Below, piece after piece: positions 32,894 through 44,384 of a DNA stretch of 64,000 nucleotides; position 1 is the first letter of the stretch; each line of letters opens with the position of its first letter. This DNA is from Apoderus coryli (Eukaryota; Arthropoda; Insecta; Coleoptera; Attelabidae). The translations under genes were made by a program, and so were the position numbers. The notes beneath the pieces were generated by a model. It made no database searches, was not told the origin of the DNA, and saw nothing but the letters and a program-made list of their open reading frames with translations. The stretch is from the NCBI GenBank assembly GCA_911728435.2, contig OU452203.1, forward strand, positions 22,074,134-22,138,133. The letters are read 5' to 3'.

Positions 32894-34187
32894 ACAGGTG
32901 GTTAAATTTTAAGGGCCGATGTTGATTTTGAATAAAACACAAATTATTTAAGAAATTATTGTCACGTCTTTTTATTATGATAATAATGGTATAGTTCAAT
33001 TATGTATGGAACAAAATATCGGCCAAATAGCCGCCGCGACCTCGGCGGCACACCTCCATCCGATGGTCCAAATTTTCGATGACGCTGAGGCATAATTGAG
33101 GTTCTATGCCGTTAATGAGCCTAATTATCTCATCCATTAGCTATTGAATTGTTGCTGGCTTATCGACGTACACCTTTTCTTTCAAATAACCCCAAAGAAA
33201 GAAGTCCAACGGTGTCAAATCACATAATCTTGGCGGCCAATTGACATCGCCACCAACGTGAGATAACACGGCCATTGAATTTGTCGCGCAAAAGAGCCAT
33301 TGTTTCGTTAGCTGTGTGGTAACTGGCACCGTCCTGTTGAAACCACATATCGTCCACATTCATATCTTCCAATTCGAGCCATAAAAAGTTCGTTATCATC
33401 TCACGATAGCGAACACCGTTCACAGTAATTGCCTGACCGGCCTCATTTTGGAAAAAATACGGTCCGATGATGCCGCCAGCCCATAAACCACACCAAACAG
33501 TCACTCTTTGTGGGTGCATTGGTTTTTTGACAGTCAGTCTTGGATTATCATTCGCCCAAATGCGGCAATTCTGCTTATTGACGAATCCACTGAGTTGAAA
33601 ATGTGTCTCATTACTGAAGATGATTTTCTTCGAAAATTGATCATCCACGTTTGCCATTTCTTGCCACCATTCTGACGACGTTTGGAATGGTCAAGAGGCT
33701 TTCGTTCTTGAGTCAATTGCAACTTGTAAGCGTGTAAATGCAAGTCTTTATGCATAATGTTCATCAACGACGAGCGTGAGAGGTGCAATTGTTGGACACG
33801 ACGACGAGTTGAGGTGGACGGCTCTTCAGCCACACTATCGCGAACAGCAGCAATATTTTCTGCAGTACGAGCATGCACTGGTGTTTTCACATCTCCTACA
33901 GACCCGGTTTGCTCAAATTTTTGCACGATTTTTCCGATTCTACGCACATTTGTACGATTAAATTGACCGAGAAAATCACGAAGTTAACGATATGCATTTT
34001 GATTTGAACGCCCATTTTCATAATAAGCCTGAATAACTTTAACGCGTTGCTCGATTCTGTATTTTTCCATGGTTCAAATTGAGTTAGTCTGAAATTAATT
34101 GAGAAATGTCAAATTAAATGCAGAAAAAAACTTGACGTTTAGGTGTTGTTCACATTCAACATCGGCCCTTACAATTTAACCACCCGT
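32894..34187 (-). mobile_element. full-length but dead Tc1/mariner element with TA duplication
   Basis: Terminal inverted repeats of about 30 bp (GGTGGTTAAATTTTAAGGGC at left; the complement of GGTGGTTAAATTGTAAGGGC at right) are flanked by TA at 32892-32893 and 34188-34189. The 1294-bp body carries one transposase on the minus strand. The length and TA duplication show an ordinary mariner-type insertion. Confidence 0.93.
33140..34071 (-). pseudogene. transposase of the 32.9-34.2 kb element
   Basis: Starts MEKYRIEQRVKVIQAYYENG at 34071. There is a stop at about 34000, then a good stretch including VRRIGKIVQKFEQTGSVGDV and STSTRRRVQQLHLSRSSL. Frameshifts lie near 33680 and 33250. The catalytic region reads IIFSNETHF (first catalytic Asp replaced by Asn), DMWFQQDGASYHTA and PPRLCDLTPLDFFLWGYLK. 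It belongs to the insect Tc1/mariner group with DGA and DLTPLDFF motifs. It is inactive through the stop, two shifts and the D-to-N change. Confidence 0.9.
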
Positions 34188-34189
34188 TA

Positions 34190-35374
34190 GTTGTTTCTAA
34201 GAAGAACGATAATAATATATAATAAAAAAGTCAAAAATTGTTATAATTATGAGGATATAAGGTTAGAAATGGTAATTTATGTAATAATAATAATTTTAAT
34301 ATTTTATACACATGTATAGCTTATTTACAATGACGTTTACATCAGCTATTGTGGGATTGTTATATAAAAAAATAATTTATAATATCTCTATTCCTAATTT
34401 TAAAATTTGACTCTATATCACCTGAACCTTAGTTCTTCTATTGTTGTTAAGTACCTAATAGGTAAGTATATAATGTATATTTTAATATATCATCCATTAC
34501 ATCCAATAAATTACACCTTAAAGTTGTAAATGTCAGGTGATAAAACTATCAGCATATAAAATTACCTGTCAACTTTATTCTCCCAGTTCGCGGTCAATTT
34601 TAAGATATATTTTTAATAGGTTTTTGTACCTACTTCAAACTGCAGCCATTTTGATGTTCTTTTTTATATACATATATAAAGATTTCTATAATACTTATGT
34701 GGTTCTGTCTACCCCCTAATTTTTAAGTTTAATTTAAGTGGGTTATAAATTTAAAGGTATTAAATGTCATTATTTTTGTTTTTTATTACCTTTAAATATA
34801 TGCTTTGATTTTTTTAAATATGGTCCCATAATATATACTTATATATTTTGTATTTCCAATATTATTTAAATAATATATTATATTTTTATTTAAAAAAAAC
34901 TGTTATAAAAACAATGGTTCTGGATAAATATATATTATGAATTAAAAATTTACCAAAAATTCTTTAATGAAGGAAATCAAACGATATATGAAAAGATTAT
35001 TATTATAAATTTTTAATTAAAGCCGCCGTAGTTATTTTTTATTAGGTATTTCGATATTTTATATGTTTAACATTATTATTTTGCATTAAAATGAACCAAA
35101 AAACATCTTAATAAATTCTTAACAACATTATAGATGAACTATTAACAATTTAACATTATAAGCTGTAAAAATAAAACTTCTCAATGGAGACGATTATTGT
35201 AAATAAATTATAAACCAATGAATGACCAAAGTTGCGTTATGTTTTTTGTCACTTGATATGTTTAATCGTTTAAATATATTATGTTTAGATAGAAAATAAC
35301 AAATAATAATATTTTAATAAAAACATTATTATAAACAAAACTTTGTTTGATAAAAATAAGAAAAATGAAAGTAC
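34190..35374. other. very AT-rich spacer
   Basis: No coding sequence is recognised. Part of it (35160-35345) is repeated imperfectly at about 36265-36400 (CTTCTCNATGGAGACGATTA and TTTAATCGTTTAAATATATT), an internal duplication. Confidence 0.5.
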
Positions 35375-35442
35375 CGGGTAGGTATATAGTTGTGCCAGCG
35401 TAATATTAGTATATATGAAACAAATAAACATGTATATATATA

Positions 35443-35940
35443 TACTTCGTAATTAAATTTTCTTAGACTTCCAATATTTATATTCTTGATTTCGGATTCT
35501 TGGGTTCAAGTCTAGATAGTAAAACATGAAATATCATTCCATTTTTTTATAAAATTTTATTTTGAGATGTTTCGATTGAAAGTTCAAGTTTTTTTCAATC
35601 TTTATCATAGTGTCATGACCATAAACGTCTCAAAATAAAATTTTATACAAAAATGGAATGATATTTCATGTTTTACTATATCCAGACTTGACCTCAAGAA
35701 TCCGAAATCAAGAATATAAATATTGGAAGTCTAAGAAAATTTAATTACGAAGAATATACAGGGCTGGGGAAGAATGCGCACTTACAGAAACATCGAACAC
35801 GTTTATGGTCATGACACTATGATAAAGATTGAAAAACACTTGAACTCAGTCGAAACGTCTCAAAATAAAATTTTATAAAAAAATGGAATGATATTTCATG
35901 TTTTACTATCCAGACTTGAACCCAAGAATCCGAAATTAAG
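35443..35940. repeat. foldback element inserted in the dispersed repeat
   Basis: A block from CTTCGTAATTAAATTTTC to about 35615 is inverted at 35625-35755. A third, direct-with-the-second copy of the inner part lies at 35805-35940 (GGAATGATATTTCATGTTTT). The sequence CATGTATATATATATA stands on both sides (35429 and 35941), consistent with a target duplication in the host repeat, which elsewhere (41.8 kb) is uninterrupted at this point. Confidence 0.82.
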
Positions 35941-35944
35941 CATG

Positions 35945-35970
35945 TATATATATATATATATATATATATT
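35945..35970. repeat. TA microsatellite
   Basis: An uninterrupted run of thirteen TA dinucleotides at the right edge of the foldback insertion. Confidence 0.9.
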
Positions 35971-36250
35971 AATAGTTTAATAAAATTTAAGCATATAAAA
36001 ACATATTTCAGTTATTAAAATTAATTCATTATAACAAATATGTGTATGTGAATAAAAATGCCGATGTAATTTTTTATTTTTAAATAAATATCTACCTACT
36101 AAAGTTAGTTGAATATCTATTATAATCATATTTTAGTTTGTTATACTAAAAAGTATTGGGTTGCATTTCCAAAATATATTTCATTTACTTTTACAATTAG
36201 TATCATTTAAAAAATAACACTTTCTAAAAATGCATTTAGTATACATATTT

Positions 36251-37160
36251 AAATACGAGTATATATATGAACTTCTCCATGGAGACGATTATGTTTTTTA
36301 TTACTTGATATTTTTAATCGTTTAAATATATTATGCTTCAATAGAAAATTACAAATAATAATATTTTAAATATTATTATAAACAAAACTTAACTATAGCT
36401 TATTACAATTCACTACAAAATTCTATCTAAACTTGAACACTAAATAGAGTTCTTCTATAATGAACAGATAACGTAAATCTCATATTCCCTCAAAGTTAAT
36501 TTAATTGTGAAATCAGCCAATTACATTTAATACAGTATTAAGCAAATTGTTCATGCTGTTATTTTTGAAACGCAATATCTAGTATCTATAGTATAAGTAT
36601 TTTTATTAAGCCGGAAATACGAGTCTTAAAAGCGAGGGTGTAGTTATGCAGACCCTCGATTTAGGATCGTAAAAACAGGGGTTCCATTTTATATCATGTG
36701 TATATAAGACAAATTGAAATTTGGCTGGAAAAGGGAGAGTAGTTATGTATATAATTCCATTTGTGCTGATAAAACAAATATTGTGTTATAGACTTACATA
36801 AAACTAATTCAATCTTAGGTTTAATTATACTGTCTAAATTTACTCCAGACTATATAGGACCGACTATAACTAGGTAATAGTTTGATCTTACAAAAATTAG
36901 ACTTAGAAAGATCTCGTTTACAAAATTCAGAAAAAAATTATTCAAATTCAATTGCTTAAATCAATTCTGAAAATATCTTTTTGGCTTAATGTGACGAACA
37001 CTGGAAATAGGCAAGAAATATGCAAAAATCCACTAGATTATAATAACAATAAAGACTTTATTGTAAAAAAAAGATATTTTTACAAAAGGCAAAGATGAAG
37101 CAGTACTTCCTAACTTAACCTAAGTTTAACTTATATTTTACCTTAATCTAAACTGAAATT
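36251..37160. other. spacer, nothing recognised
   Basis: AT-rich apart from a GC-richer patch at 36600-36690. AATAAAG with A-rich sequence at 37047-37070 may be a leftover LINE tail. Confidence 0.4.
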
Positions 37161-37164
37161 TGTT

Positions 37165-38330
37165 TTATAATAATGATAATAATAATCTTTATTGACTACG
37201 TTTTGTACAAAACAATTGCAGTACGTCAAAATACAAAAACTATATCTACAACAAAAAACATGAAAGTGTAAGTAACATAGGTACAAACAAATTAAAAGCG
37301 ACTAATTGCTAAAATATACAACTTCCTTGGAATATTCTTCCACAGAATAAAAAGCATGCTTGAGCAAGTATGGTTTTATAGTTCTTTTGAACATTTCCGA
37401 ACTGTACTCCCGGATCCTACGAGGAAGTGCATTATACAACCGAATCTGTAGGGAATTCTTTGCAGACTTAGTCAATCTCCATCGCCGAGCCCGTACCAAG
37501 TCCGCAGATCTCGTACCATACTCATGACAAGTTGAGTTAATACACAAATCGGGCTTACATCTGTGAATCTCAAGCAGTTGGTAATATATATATAAAGACG
37601 GGAGAGGCATTATATTGAGAGACTTGAAAATGGGCTTGCAATGCTCCAGATATCCAGCATTTGCCAGAATGCAAACCACCTTTTTTTGCACTCTAATATT
37701 TATATTATATTGCTGACGAAAATCCCTGTAAACTTTTTATATTCTCCGGTAGGGCGTTGTAATATTTAGAAACCGTATAGGAAAATGACCGTTCAAACAT
37801 TGATGTTGTGTGTAGCGGTGGCGTAATGACAGTCTTATGACGAATGTTCACATCATGCACAGATCGCCGGAACTTCAATCTTTCATATAAGTATTCGTAA
37901 CATTAAGCAAGGCAGTGCAACAACTATAATCGGATCTGAAACCGGATTGAATTTTGGGCAATAACCTTTGTTTCTCCACATATTCCTTCACCTGGTTATC
38001 GAGATTTCTTTCAAGAATCTTGATCATTGTAGGCAAAATACTCACAGGTTGCAAATCCTTGAAATCTGACGGATTTGACACTTTAGGCAGAGGAACAATT
38101 TGACTAATTTTCCAGATTTTAGGGTACATGCTTTTTTCAATACAATAATTGACGATATGAAGAATCACGGGCAAAACACAGGAGCAGCTACGACGTAGCA
38201 TATCCAAACTTATATACCATCATGTCCCACTGCTCCACTTTTAATTGAGTCTAAGGCTTTGGCGATATCTTCTATCTCTACCATTTTAAAGTCGAAACTA
38301 TTGGCATTTGGATTATGGTTAGACGAGTAA
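37165..38330 (-). pseudogene. LINE fragment(s), CR1/Jockey-like, internally deleted
   Basis: Reading leftward: IWKISQIVPLPKVSNPSDFK, the RT palm start (VSILPTMIKILE) and QVKEYVEKQRLLPKIQSGFR (38200-37880). A short piece of a C-terminal end follows (ERSFSYTVSKYYNALPENI, about 37800-37730), then QKKVVCILANAGYLEHCKPI and LYNALPRRIREYSSEMFKRT to the stop at 37302. Two different C-terminal ends are present, so two LINE copies may overlap. The FADD catalytic block is absent. The 3' tail AATAAAGATTATTATTATC is complementary to 37165-37195. Confidence 0.8.
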
Positions 38331-38334
38331 AAAT

Positions 38335-39536
38335 TTAAGGTCTCAATATTCTAAGTATATATTCTGTCGTAAAACTTCATGGCGTCATTGTTGAGTCACC
38401 CTGTATAATAATTAACAAAAAGAACCATCAATATACTTATCATAATTTAAAACAGTTGTTACAACATTTATCCATTCGTTTAAAGTGAAAAAAAAAAGAG
38501 TTATATTACCGGCAGGAATAGAACTCCAAGGCGGTGTCTTTTGTACTAATTAACACTGTACTGCGAAATTCTTCACAACTATTTGTATTTTCTTAAAACA
38601 TCCGTCGCGTATAGTTAGTTATCTTTTGAAAACGCAGTTGTAACAAAAGAGTTGAGCATTTCGTATATAGAAGTAGAGCCTAATTATGCTCAATTTGATT
38701 TTACCTAATAGGTATCATAATGAAGGCGATATTTTCGTGAAACATGTTATGTTGTGTTGTTTATAGATTTATTTTATAATATTTATATAAAAAAATGTGT
38801 GTTTACAACTTAGTTACTTTTAGTGTATAAACAACGTTGTCTTCAAACACAAATGTTTACTTTGTACATTATTTTCGAAGTTATCCACATATGTTTAGAT
38901 TTAAAAATCAAGTGATGATGGTGTTCGTGTTAACAAAAAATTGGTTTATACACAAATACTTTTATGTGCGTATATATTTCTAAACTAACTTGTACTTAAA
39001 ATTTAGTTTAATATCCTTATGTGTTGAAAACTATAGATTGACTTAGGTACTCCCATTAGGATACAAAATGGAGGATATTCTGCTGTAGGTATATTCCTAG
39101 ATAATATTTTTGGGTAAGTTTTTCTGATCATTTAATAATTTATTGAAAATATTAACTTAATAATGATATGATGCTATTATAAGATCTTGTTACAACTTAA
39201 TCTTTTGACACACCACACATCTTCTCTAGGTTGGCCAACAGATTATTGTGTAAAACCTCCAAAAATAGTTCCGAGTGCAACCTCGGGGGTAATTTTTCTT
39301 CAGAAATTAGTTGGTATTTTAATTATTTTACTTGCAAACGTTGTGTTGAACGCTAAAAAGTGAAGAGTCTTTTTTTTTTCTTGTAAATTAAAGAAGGATT
39401 GCATAAATAATTTTTACTTCAAAAACAGTGGCGTATCATTTTTTTGCATTAAAATTGCTCGAAGATGTGTCCGTATACGCACGCCACTGGTGGAAGTAAA
39501 ATAATATTTTTTGCGTAAAAATATGTATCTAAATTA
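38335..39536. other. spacer, nothing recognised
   Basis: No coding match. A CACCCTGTATAAT end motif (38397) marks another possible small repeat. Confidence 0.4.
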
Positions 39537-39538
39537 TA

Positions 39539-40788
39539 TTGGGTCTGCCAGATAACTTTTTTTTTTGAAAATGCTATAAAAGAAAAACTGCTGAATATTT
39601 TCTCAAATTTCTTTTTTTATTTGAAAGTACAATCCTTCCGGTTAATAATGACAAATAACTTCATTCAAATGGCTGCCTCCGCTGGCCATGCAGTAGCCTA
39701 CACAATCGGTCCAATTTTTAAGCACATTATCGATTGTGTGCAGCTGTATTTCACCAATGGCTTCACGAATATTGTCCTTTAAAGCGTCAATTGTCTCTGG
39801 CTTGTTGGCGTAACACTTATCTTTGACGGCACCCCACAAATAATAGTCCAACGGTGTCAAATCGCAGCTCCGAGGTGGCCAAACGACATCAGCTCTGCGG
39901 CTGATAATGCGATCTTGCAGCTAAATGCAGCTAAATGTTGCCAATATCCTACTCTTCAATTTTTGTGAACAAAAATTCGTTCAACATGGCCCGATAACGA
40001 GCGCCATTGACTGTAACGGCCACTCCTTGCTCATTTTCGAAGAAAAATGGCCCAATTATGCCTCCGGACCAAAATCCGCACCAAACAGTGACTCGTTTTG
40101 GGTGCATCGGCTTTTCAATGTATGCGTGCGGGTTTTCTGTGCCCTAAATGCGACAATTTTGCTTGTTTACATACCCGCCAAGATCAAAATGAGCTTCATC
40201 TGAAAACATGATTTTTTTGGCAAAATCGGCATCTTCTGTAAGTCGATCGCAGGCCCACTGAGCGAAGCGAAAACGCATTAGATGGTAAGTTGCCTTCAAC
40301 TCCTGAACCAATTGGACTTTGTATAGCGTCATACCAAGGTCTTTATGCAAAATTCGTCTCAATGATGTCTCCGAAATGTTCAATTGTTGAGACCGACGGT
40401 GAATTGATGTTGATGGCGCTTCACGCACACTTTCTGCCGCAGCAGCAATATTCTCGGGTCTACGCACTGTTTTTGGCTTTTCACACTTTGGTTTATCGAT
40501 GAGGATGCCAGTTTCTTTCACTTTTTTCACGAGATAACGAACATACGGAGCTGACGGTGCTTCTCTTCTTCCAAAATCCGTACGCAATTTTCGCACACAT
40601 TCTGCAACATTACCATGATTTTCAAAGTAATGTCGCAATATTTCCCAGCGTTTTTCACGCGTATACACAACCATATTCGTTCAGCGGAAGGATAAAACTA
40701 ATTATCTGTCAAATCAGACATGAGCTAAGTGTTACCCTTCACGAAATAAGCACTAGTTGAAAAAAAAAACGTTAGATGGCGGACCCGA
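39539..40788 (-). mobile_element. Tc1/mariner element with TIRs and TA duplication, dead
   Basis: Left terminus TTGGGTCTGCCAGATAAC plus a T-run; right terminus the complement of TCGGGTCCGCCATCTAAC plus a T-run. TA is duplicated at 39537-39538 and 40789-40790. The 1250-bp body holds one transposase on the minus strand. Confidence 0.92.
39645..40674 (-). pseudogene. transposase of the 39.5-40.8 kb element
   Basis: Starts MVVYTREKRWEILRHYFENH. It continues open through RRPENIAAAAESVREAPSTS and the first catalytic region IMFSDEAHFDLGGYVNKQNC, where a Trp codon has become TAG (about 40145). Then come VTVWCGFWSGGIIGPFFFEN and further stops near 39955. A deletion with a duplicated CTGCATTTAG removes the QQDGA block with the second catalytic Asp. 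The C-terminal PPRSCDLTPLDYYLWG and CMASGGSHLNEVICHY are intact. It is related to, but clearly different from, the 33-kb transposase. Confidence 0.9.
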
Positions 40789-40892
40789 TAGTAGGGTTTT
40801 CGAGATTCCCTAGAAAATCACTGAATTTGGCAACCCTGTATACACTGATTGTATGTAGGTACAGATTTATAATTAATTATAAAGTTGTAATA

Positions 40893-41448
40893 CGAGGCAT
40901 GTTTTTTAAGTAAGTACCGTTTTGGAATTAAAAAAAGACATGCAAGATATCGCAATAATTTTATTTCGTTATCACAAAACCCAACGTTTAGGCAGTGCAT
41001 TGACTTTCCTTGAGCGGTACCACAATGAAGGTGAAGATTTTTTTGACCAAATTGTTACTGGTGACGAAACATGGGTGGCCTACGTCAAACTAGAATCGAA
41101 ACAACAATCCATGGAATGGCGACATTCATCATCACCCAAAAGAGTGAAGTTTATGCAAACAATTTCTGCCCGGAAAATCATGTGCACAGTTTTTTGGGAC
41201 AGAAAAGAAGTATTGCTAGTGGAGTTTCTGCATTTGTGATACAGTGGTTAACAAGTCAGGCGGCAGAATTTTATGAAGAGGGTATTCAAAAACTGTTGCC
41301 ACGTTATGACAAGTGCCTCAATATTCACGGAAATTATGTAGAAAAGTAGATTAAGGTACAGGCTTTCATGTAAAAATAAAATTATTGCGATATCTTTGCA
41401 CGTCTTTTTTTAATTCCAAAACGGTACTTACTTAAAAAACATGCCTCG
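40893..41448 (+). mobile_element. internally deleted mariner with long TIRs
   Basis: TIRs of about 75 bp begin CGAGGCATGTTTTTTAAGTA and include ACCGTTTTGGAATTAAAAAA. TA is duplicated at 40891-40892 and 41449-41450. At 556 bp it is less than half the normal mariner length. It lies only about 100 bp from the previous element. Outside it both flanks share a near-identical 45-bp sequence around GGTACAGATTTATAATTAAT. Confidence 0.92.
40985..41349 (+). pseudogene. mariner transposase remnant (middle plus C-terminus)
   Basis: The first part reads LTFLERYHNEGEDFFDQIVT, GDETWVAYVKLESKQQSMEW (first catalytic Asp) and IMCTVFWDRKEVLLVEFL. After a deletion and frame change near 41235 the C-terminal tail resumes: AEFYEEGIQKLLPRYDKCLN and IHGNYVEK, stop at 41349. 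The second and third catalytic Asp residues and the DNA-binding half are lost. The TIRs suggest it could move only with help from another copy. Confidence 0.88.
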
Positions 41449-41765
41449 TAAAAAAAAAATAGGAACAAATTTGGCTCACCCGGTATACACTTATTGTAGG
41501 TACAGATTTATAATTAATTATAATTTGTAATAAATACTTATAAATAAATAAAAAAACTGAAACCAGCAAAACGTGTTTTTGTAATTATAAACTTTTTATA
41601 GGAATTGAAGTATTTAGTTATTAATAGTTGATAAAATATAAGTATTTACATAATAATTCATTGGTAACTCTAAAAAATTAGACACATATCTACCTATTTA
41701 AATAATTTCAAGTAGAATTAGATACTAATTTATAAATAATAATCATTTATTGTGAAAAATAGAAG

Positions 41766-42530
41766 TAGACCGGGTGTAGTTGTGCCAGCGTAATATTAGT
41801 ATAAATATATAAAACAAATAAACATGTATATAAATATATATTAATAGTTTAATAAAGTTTTAGCATGTAGAAACATATTTCAGTTATTAAAATTATTTAA
41901 TTATATCAAATAAGCAAAAGAAATCCAAAAGTATAGTATCTATATAGTTACATTATAATATATGTGCCGATTTAATTTGCAATTTTTTTATTTTTAAATA
42001 AATGTCTACTAAAAAGCAAAAGAATATAAAGAAAGTCATTTAAATATGGTAACTCTCAACTATTAGACACATACCTACCTATTTAAATAATTTAAAATAG
42101 AATTAGATACTAATTTATAAGTAATAATCGTTTAGACCGGGTGTAGTTGTGCCAGCGTAATATTAGGATAAATATATAAAAGAAATAAAGTGTATATAAA
42201 TATATATTAATAGTTTAATAAAGTTTTACCATGTAAAAACATATTTCAGTTATTAAACTCAATTAATTATATCAAATAAGAAACAGAAATCCAAAAGTAT
42301 ACATTATACCTAATATGTGTGCCGATTTATTTCCAATTTTTTTTTATTTTTAAATAAATATCTACTAAAACGCAAAAGAATATAAAGAAAGTCATTTAAA
42401 TATATACTCATAGTTTAGTTTGTACTTACAAAAAAGTATTGGGTTGCATTTTCAAAATATATTCCATTTGCTGTTCCAATTAGTATCATTTAAAAAATAA
42501 CACTTTCTAAAAATGCATTTATGTAAACAA
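41766..42530 (+). repeat. long dispersed repeat, copies 2 and 3
   Basis: Copy 2 starts GACCGGGTGTAGTTGTGCCA (41769) and copy 3 has the same start at 42136. Both continue with AATATTAGNATAAATATATA, TTAATAGTTTAATAAAGTTT and ACATATTTCAGTTATTAAA. The block ends with the AAAAGTATTGGGTTGCATTT sequence shared with 36150-36240. Copies 2 and 3 are a tandem duplication of about 367 bp. Confidence 0.82.
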
Positions 42531-44284
42531 CACTTTTATTTGACATACAAATATTTATAAAACAAATGTAAAGAAACAAACTTGGATGAAGAGAAAAAAT
42601 CCTAAACAAATAATAGTGTACCTATATATGTTTTAAAAAAAGAATATTAAGAATAGTTCTACGCTAGGAAAAGTAGTTTAGCTTTAAAATGATTAAGTAT
42701 TTGTTAATGATTGTTTTTTTATAAATTAAATATCGGAAAGCGTCGGAAGAAAATTTTGGTTGGACAAAGATAACAAGTAGAAAAGTTATATACCAACAAG
42801 TAACTATACCTATATAAGCATGTGTAAGAAAAACAAGGATAGCTTCATATAATAGATGCTGATAAACAAAGATGTAGAGAGAAATATATACATTATATAA
42901 AATTCATTTACTTTTAATAACGCATGCGCGATTCATATACGCAACTTTAATCATGGGATGCCATGGAGTAGTAACTTCGACGAGAAATTCCTGTATAGTC
43001 ATCTGCAATTGTTTTAAAGCTAAATGTACTGTTATAGTAGAGTATAACGTCAACCATTTTGATGCTTTATCCGTCGAATTAACTGTATTGTAAAATATTA
43101 AGTACTTATATACGGTATATTTTCATCTAAAATTAATTATAATAAGTAATAACAATAACAACAAATGACATTAAGTAATTCATAAATGATATAAAATAAT
43201 ATAACAGTGGATGTCGTAAATTAAAGAAATAATTACTTATAGTAATTTAATGTGCGTGATTATTACTTAATTGTTAAAGTGTAATTATTAGAAAGTGCAG
43301 TACAATTGCCTATAAAGAAAATCCTGTAACATAGTACTGAGGAAAATTTTTGGCGTAAAACGTAAGTCTATATTATAGTAATTTTTACAATTATTAAATA
43401 TCTATTTTATAATTAATCAAACTATATAGGTATTAAACGTGATGGTTGAATTCAAACGTTTTTTTAATTATTTATTACTTAGTTTAAAAAAATTAAATGA
43501 AAATAGCAAATAACTTTATATTTAATCATATTTTTTCAAACCTATAATGTTTATAATTCTATTTATATGCTTGCTTCAACGATATTGTTATTATTAATAA
43601 TATTATAATAGGTAAACTTATTTAATTGACATTAGTCGTAGATTTTTTAATTAATTTAAATATATAAACGAAACATTAAGAATATATAAAATAAGTCATA
43701 GTTTTACAGCATAAATTAGATAATGATAATCATTTTATTAGTTAGATATTAAAATTGTTCTAAACTGCAAAGTAGTGTATTAAAATAAAACAGCTACGTT
43801 ACAAAATTGAGTGCCATAATTCAAGTTTCCATCTTCAATATATATGATATGAATCTTTTGACAACTTTTCAGGAATTTAACAGCAATGAAAATTAAAACA
43901 ATTAAGTATCAGTCATCACGAGAGAAAAAAAAAGATTTTTAATTTAAAAATTCTATCTTTTTTGTAACCTGATAACTTAAATTTGAATAAATAATGGTTA
44001 AAAATTTCATTAGATATTTAAAACTATATTAGCCATTTAAACGTCAAGAAAATGTCGAAAATTGCTATTATAGGTAAGTATACAAGGTGGAGATCTTTAT
44101 AAATATGATATTCACGTTATTAATTAAAACAAAAATAAATAAAAATAAATAAACAAAACATTAGATTTAAAATATTTTCTTAATTACAATTTTCTTTTTA
44201 AAAATTGATATAAACAACTAAGTATGTACCTATGATATTTTTATATATATAAATAAGTTTTCGTAATCTTGACCTTCTAGTTAT
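42531..44284. other. AT-rich spacer
   Basis: No coding sequence, RNA gene or organised repeat recognised. Confidence 0.45.
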
Positions 44285-44384
44285 AAAACAATGTTGAAAA
44301 ATCTTGGGGTGTTGGGTCTTAGATATGATTTTTTTCTTAATCATACCTAAGACCTAACACCCCAAGATTTTTCAACATTGTTTT
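44285..44384. repeat. 100-base near-perfect hairpin
   Basis: Arms of about 45 bases (44285-44329 and 44339-44384), including CAATGTTGAAAAATCTTGGG and its complement, pair with about two mismatches around a 9-base loop. The size resembles a microRNA or siRNA precursor, but the near-perfect stem is also what a young MITE would look like. Confidence 0.85.

Larger units (their letters stand above)
35375..36250 (+). repeat. long dispersed repeat, copy 1, interrupted by a foldback element
   Basis: The segment beginning TAGTTGTGCCAGCGTAATAT at about 35387, continuing after the insertion (TTAATAGTTTAATAAA...), and ending with AAAAGTATTGGGTTGCATTT and TAACACTTTCTAAAAATGCA (about 36150-36240) reappears at 41766-42530. 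Non-coding. Confidence 0.82.
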
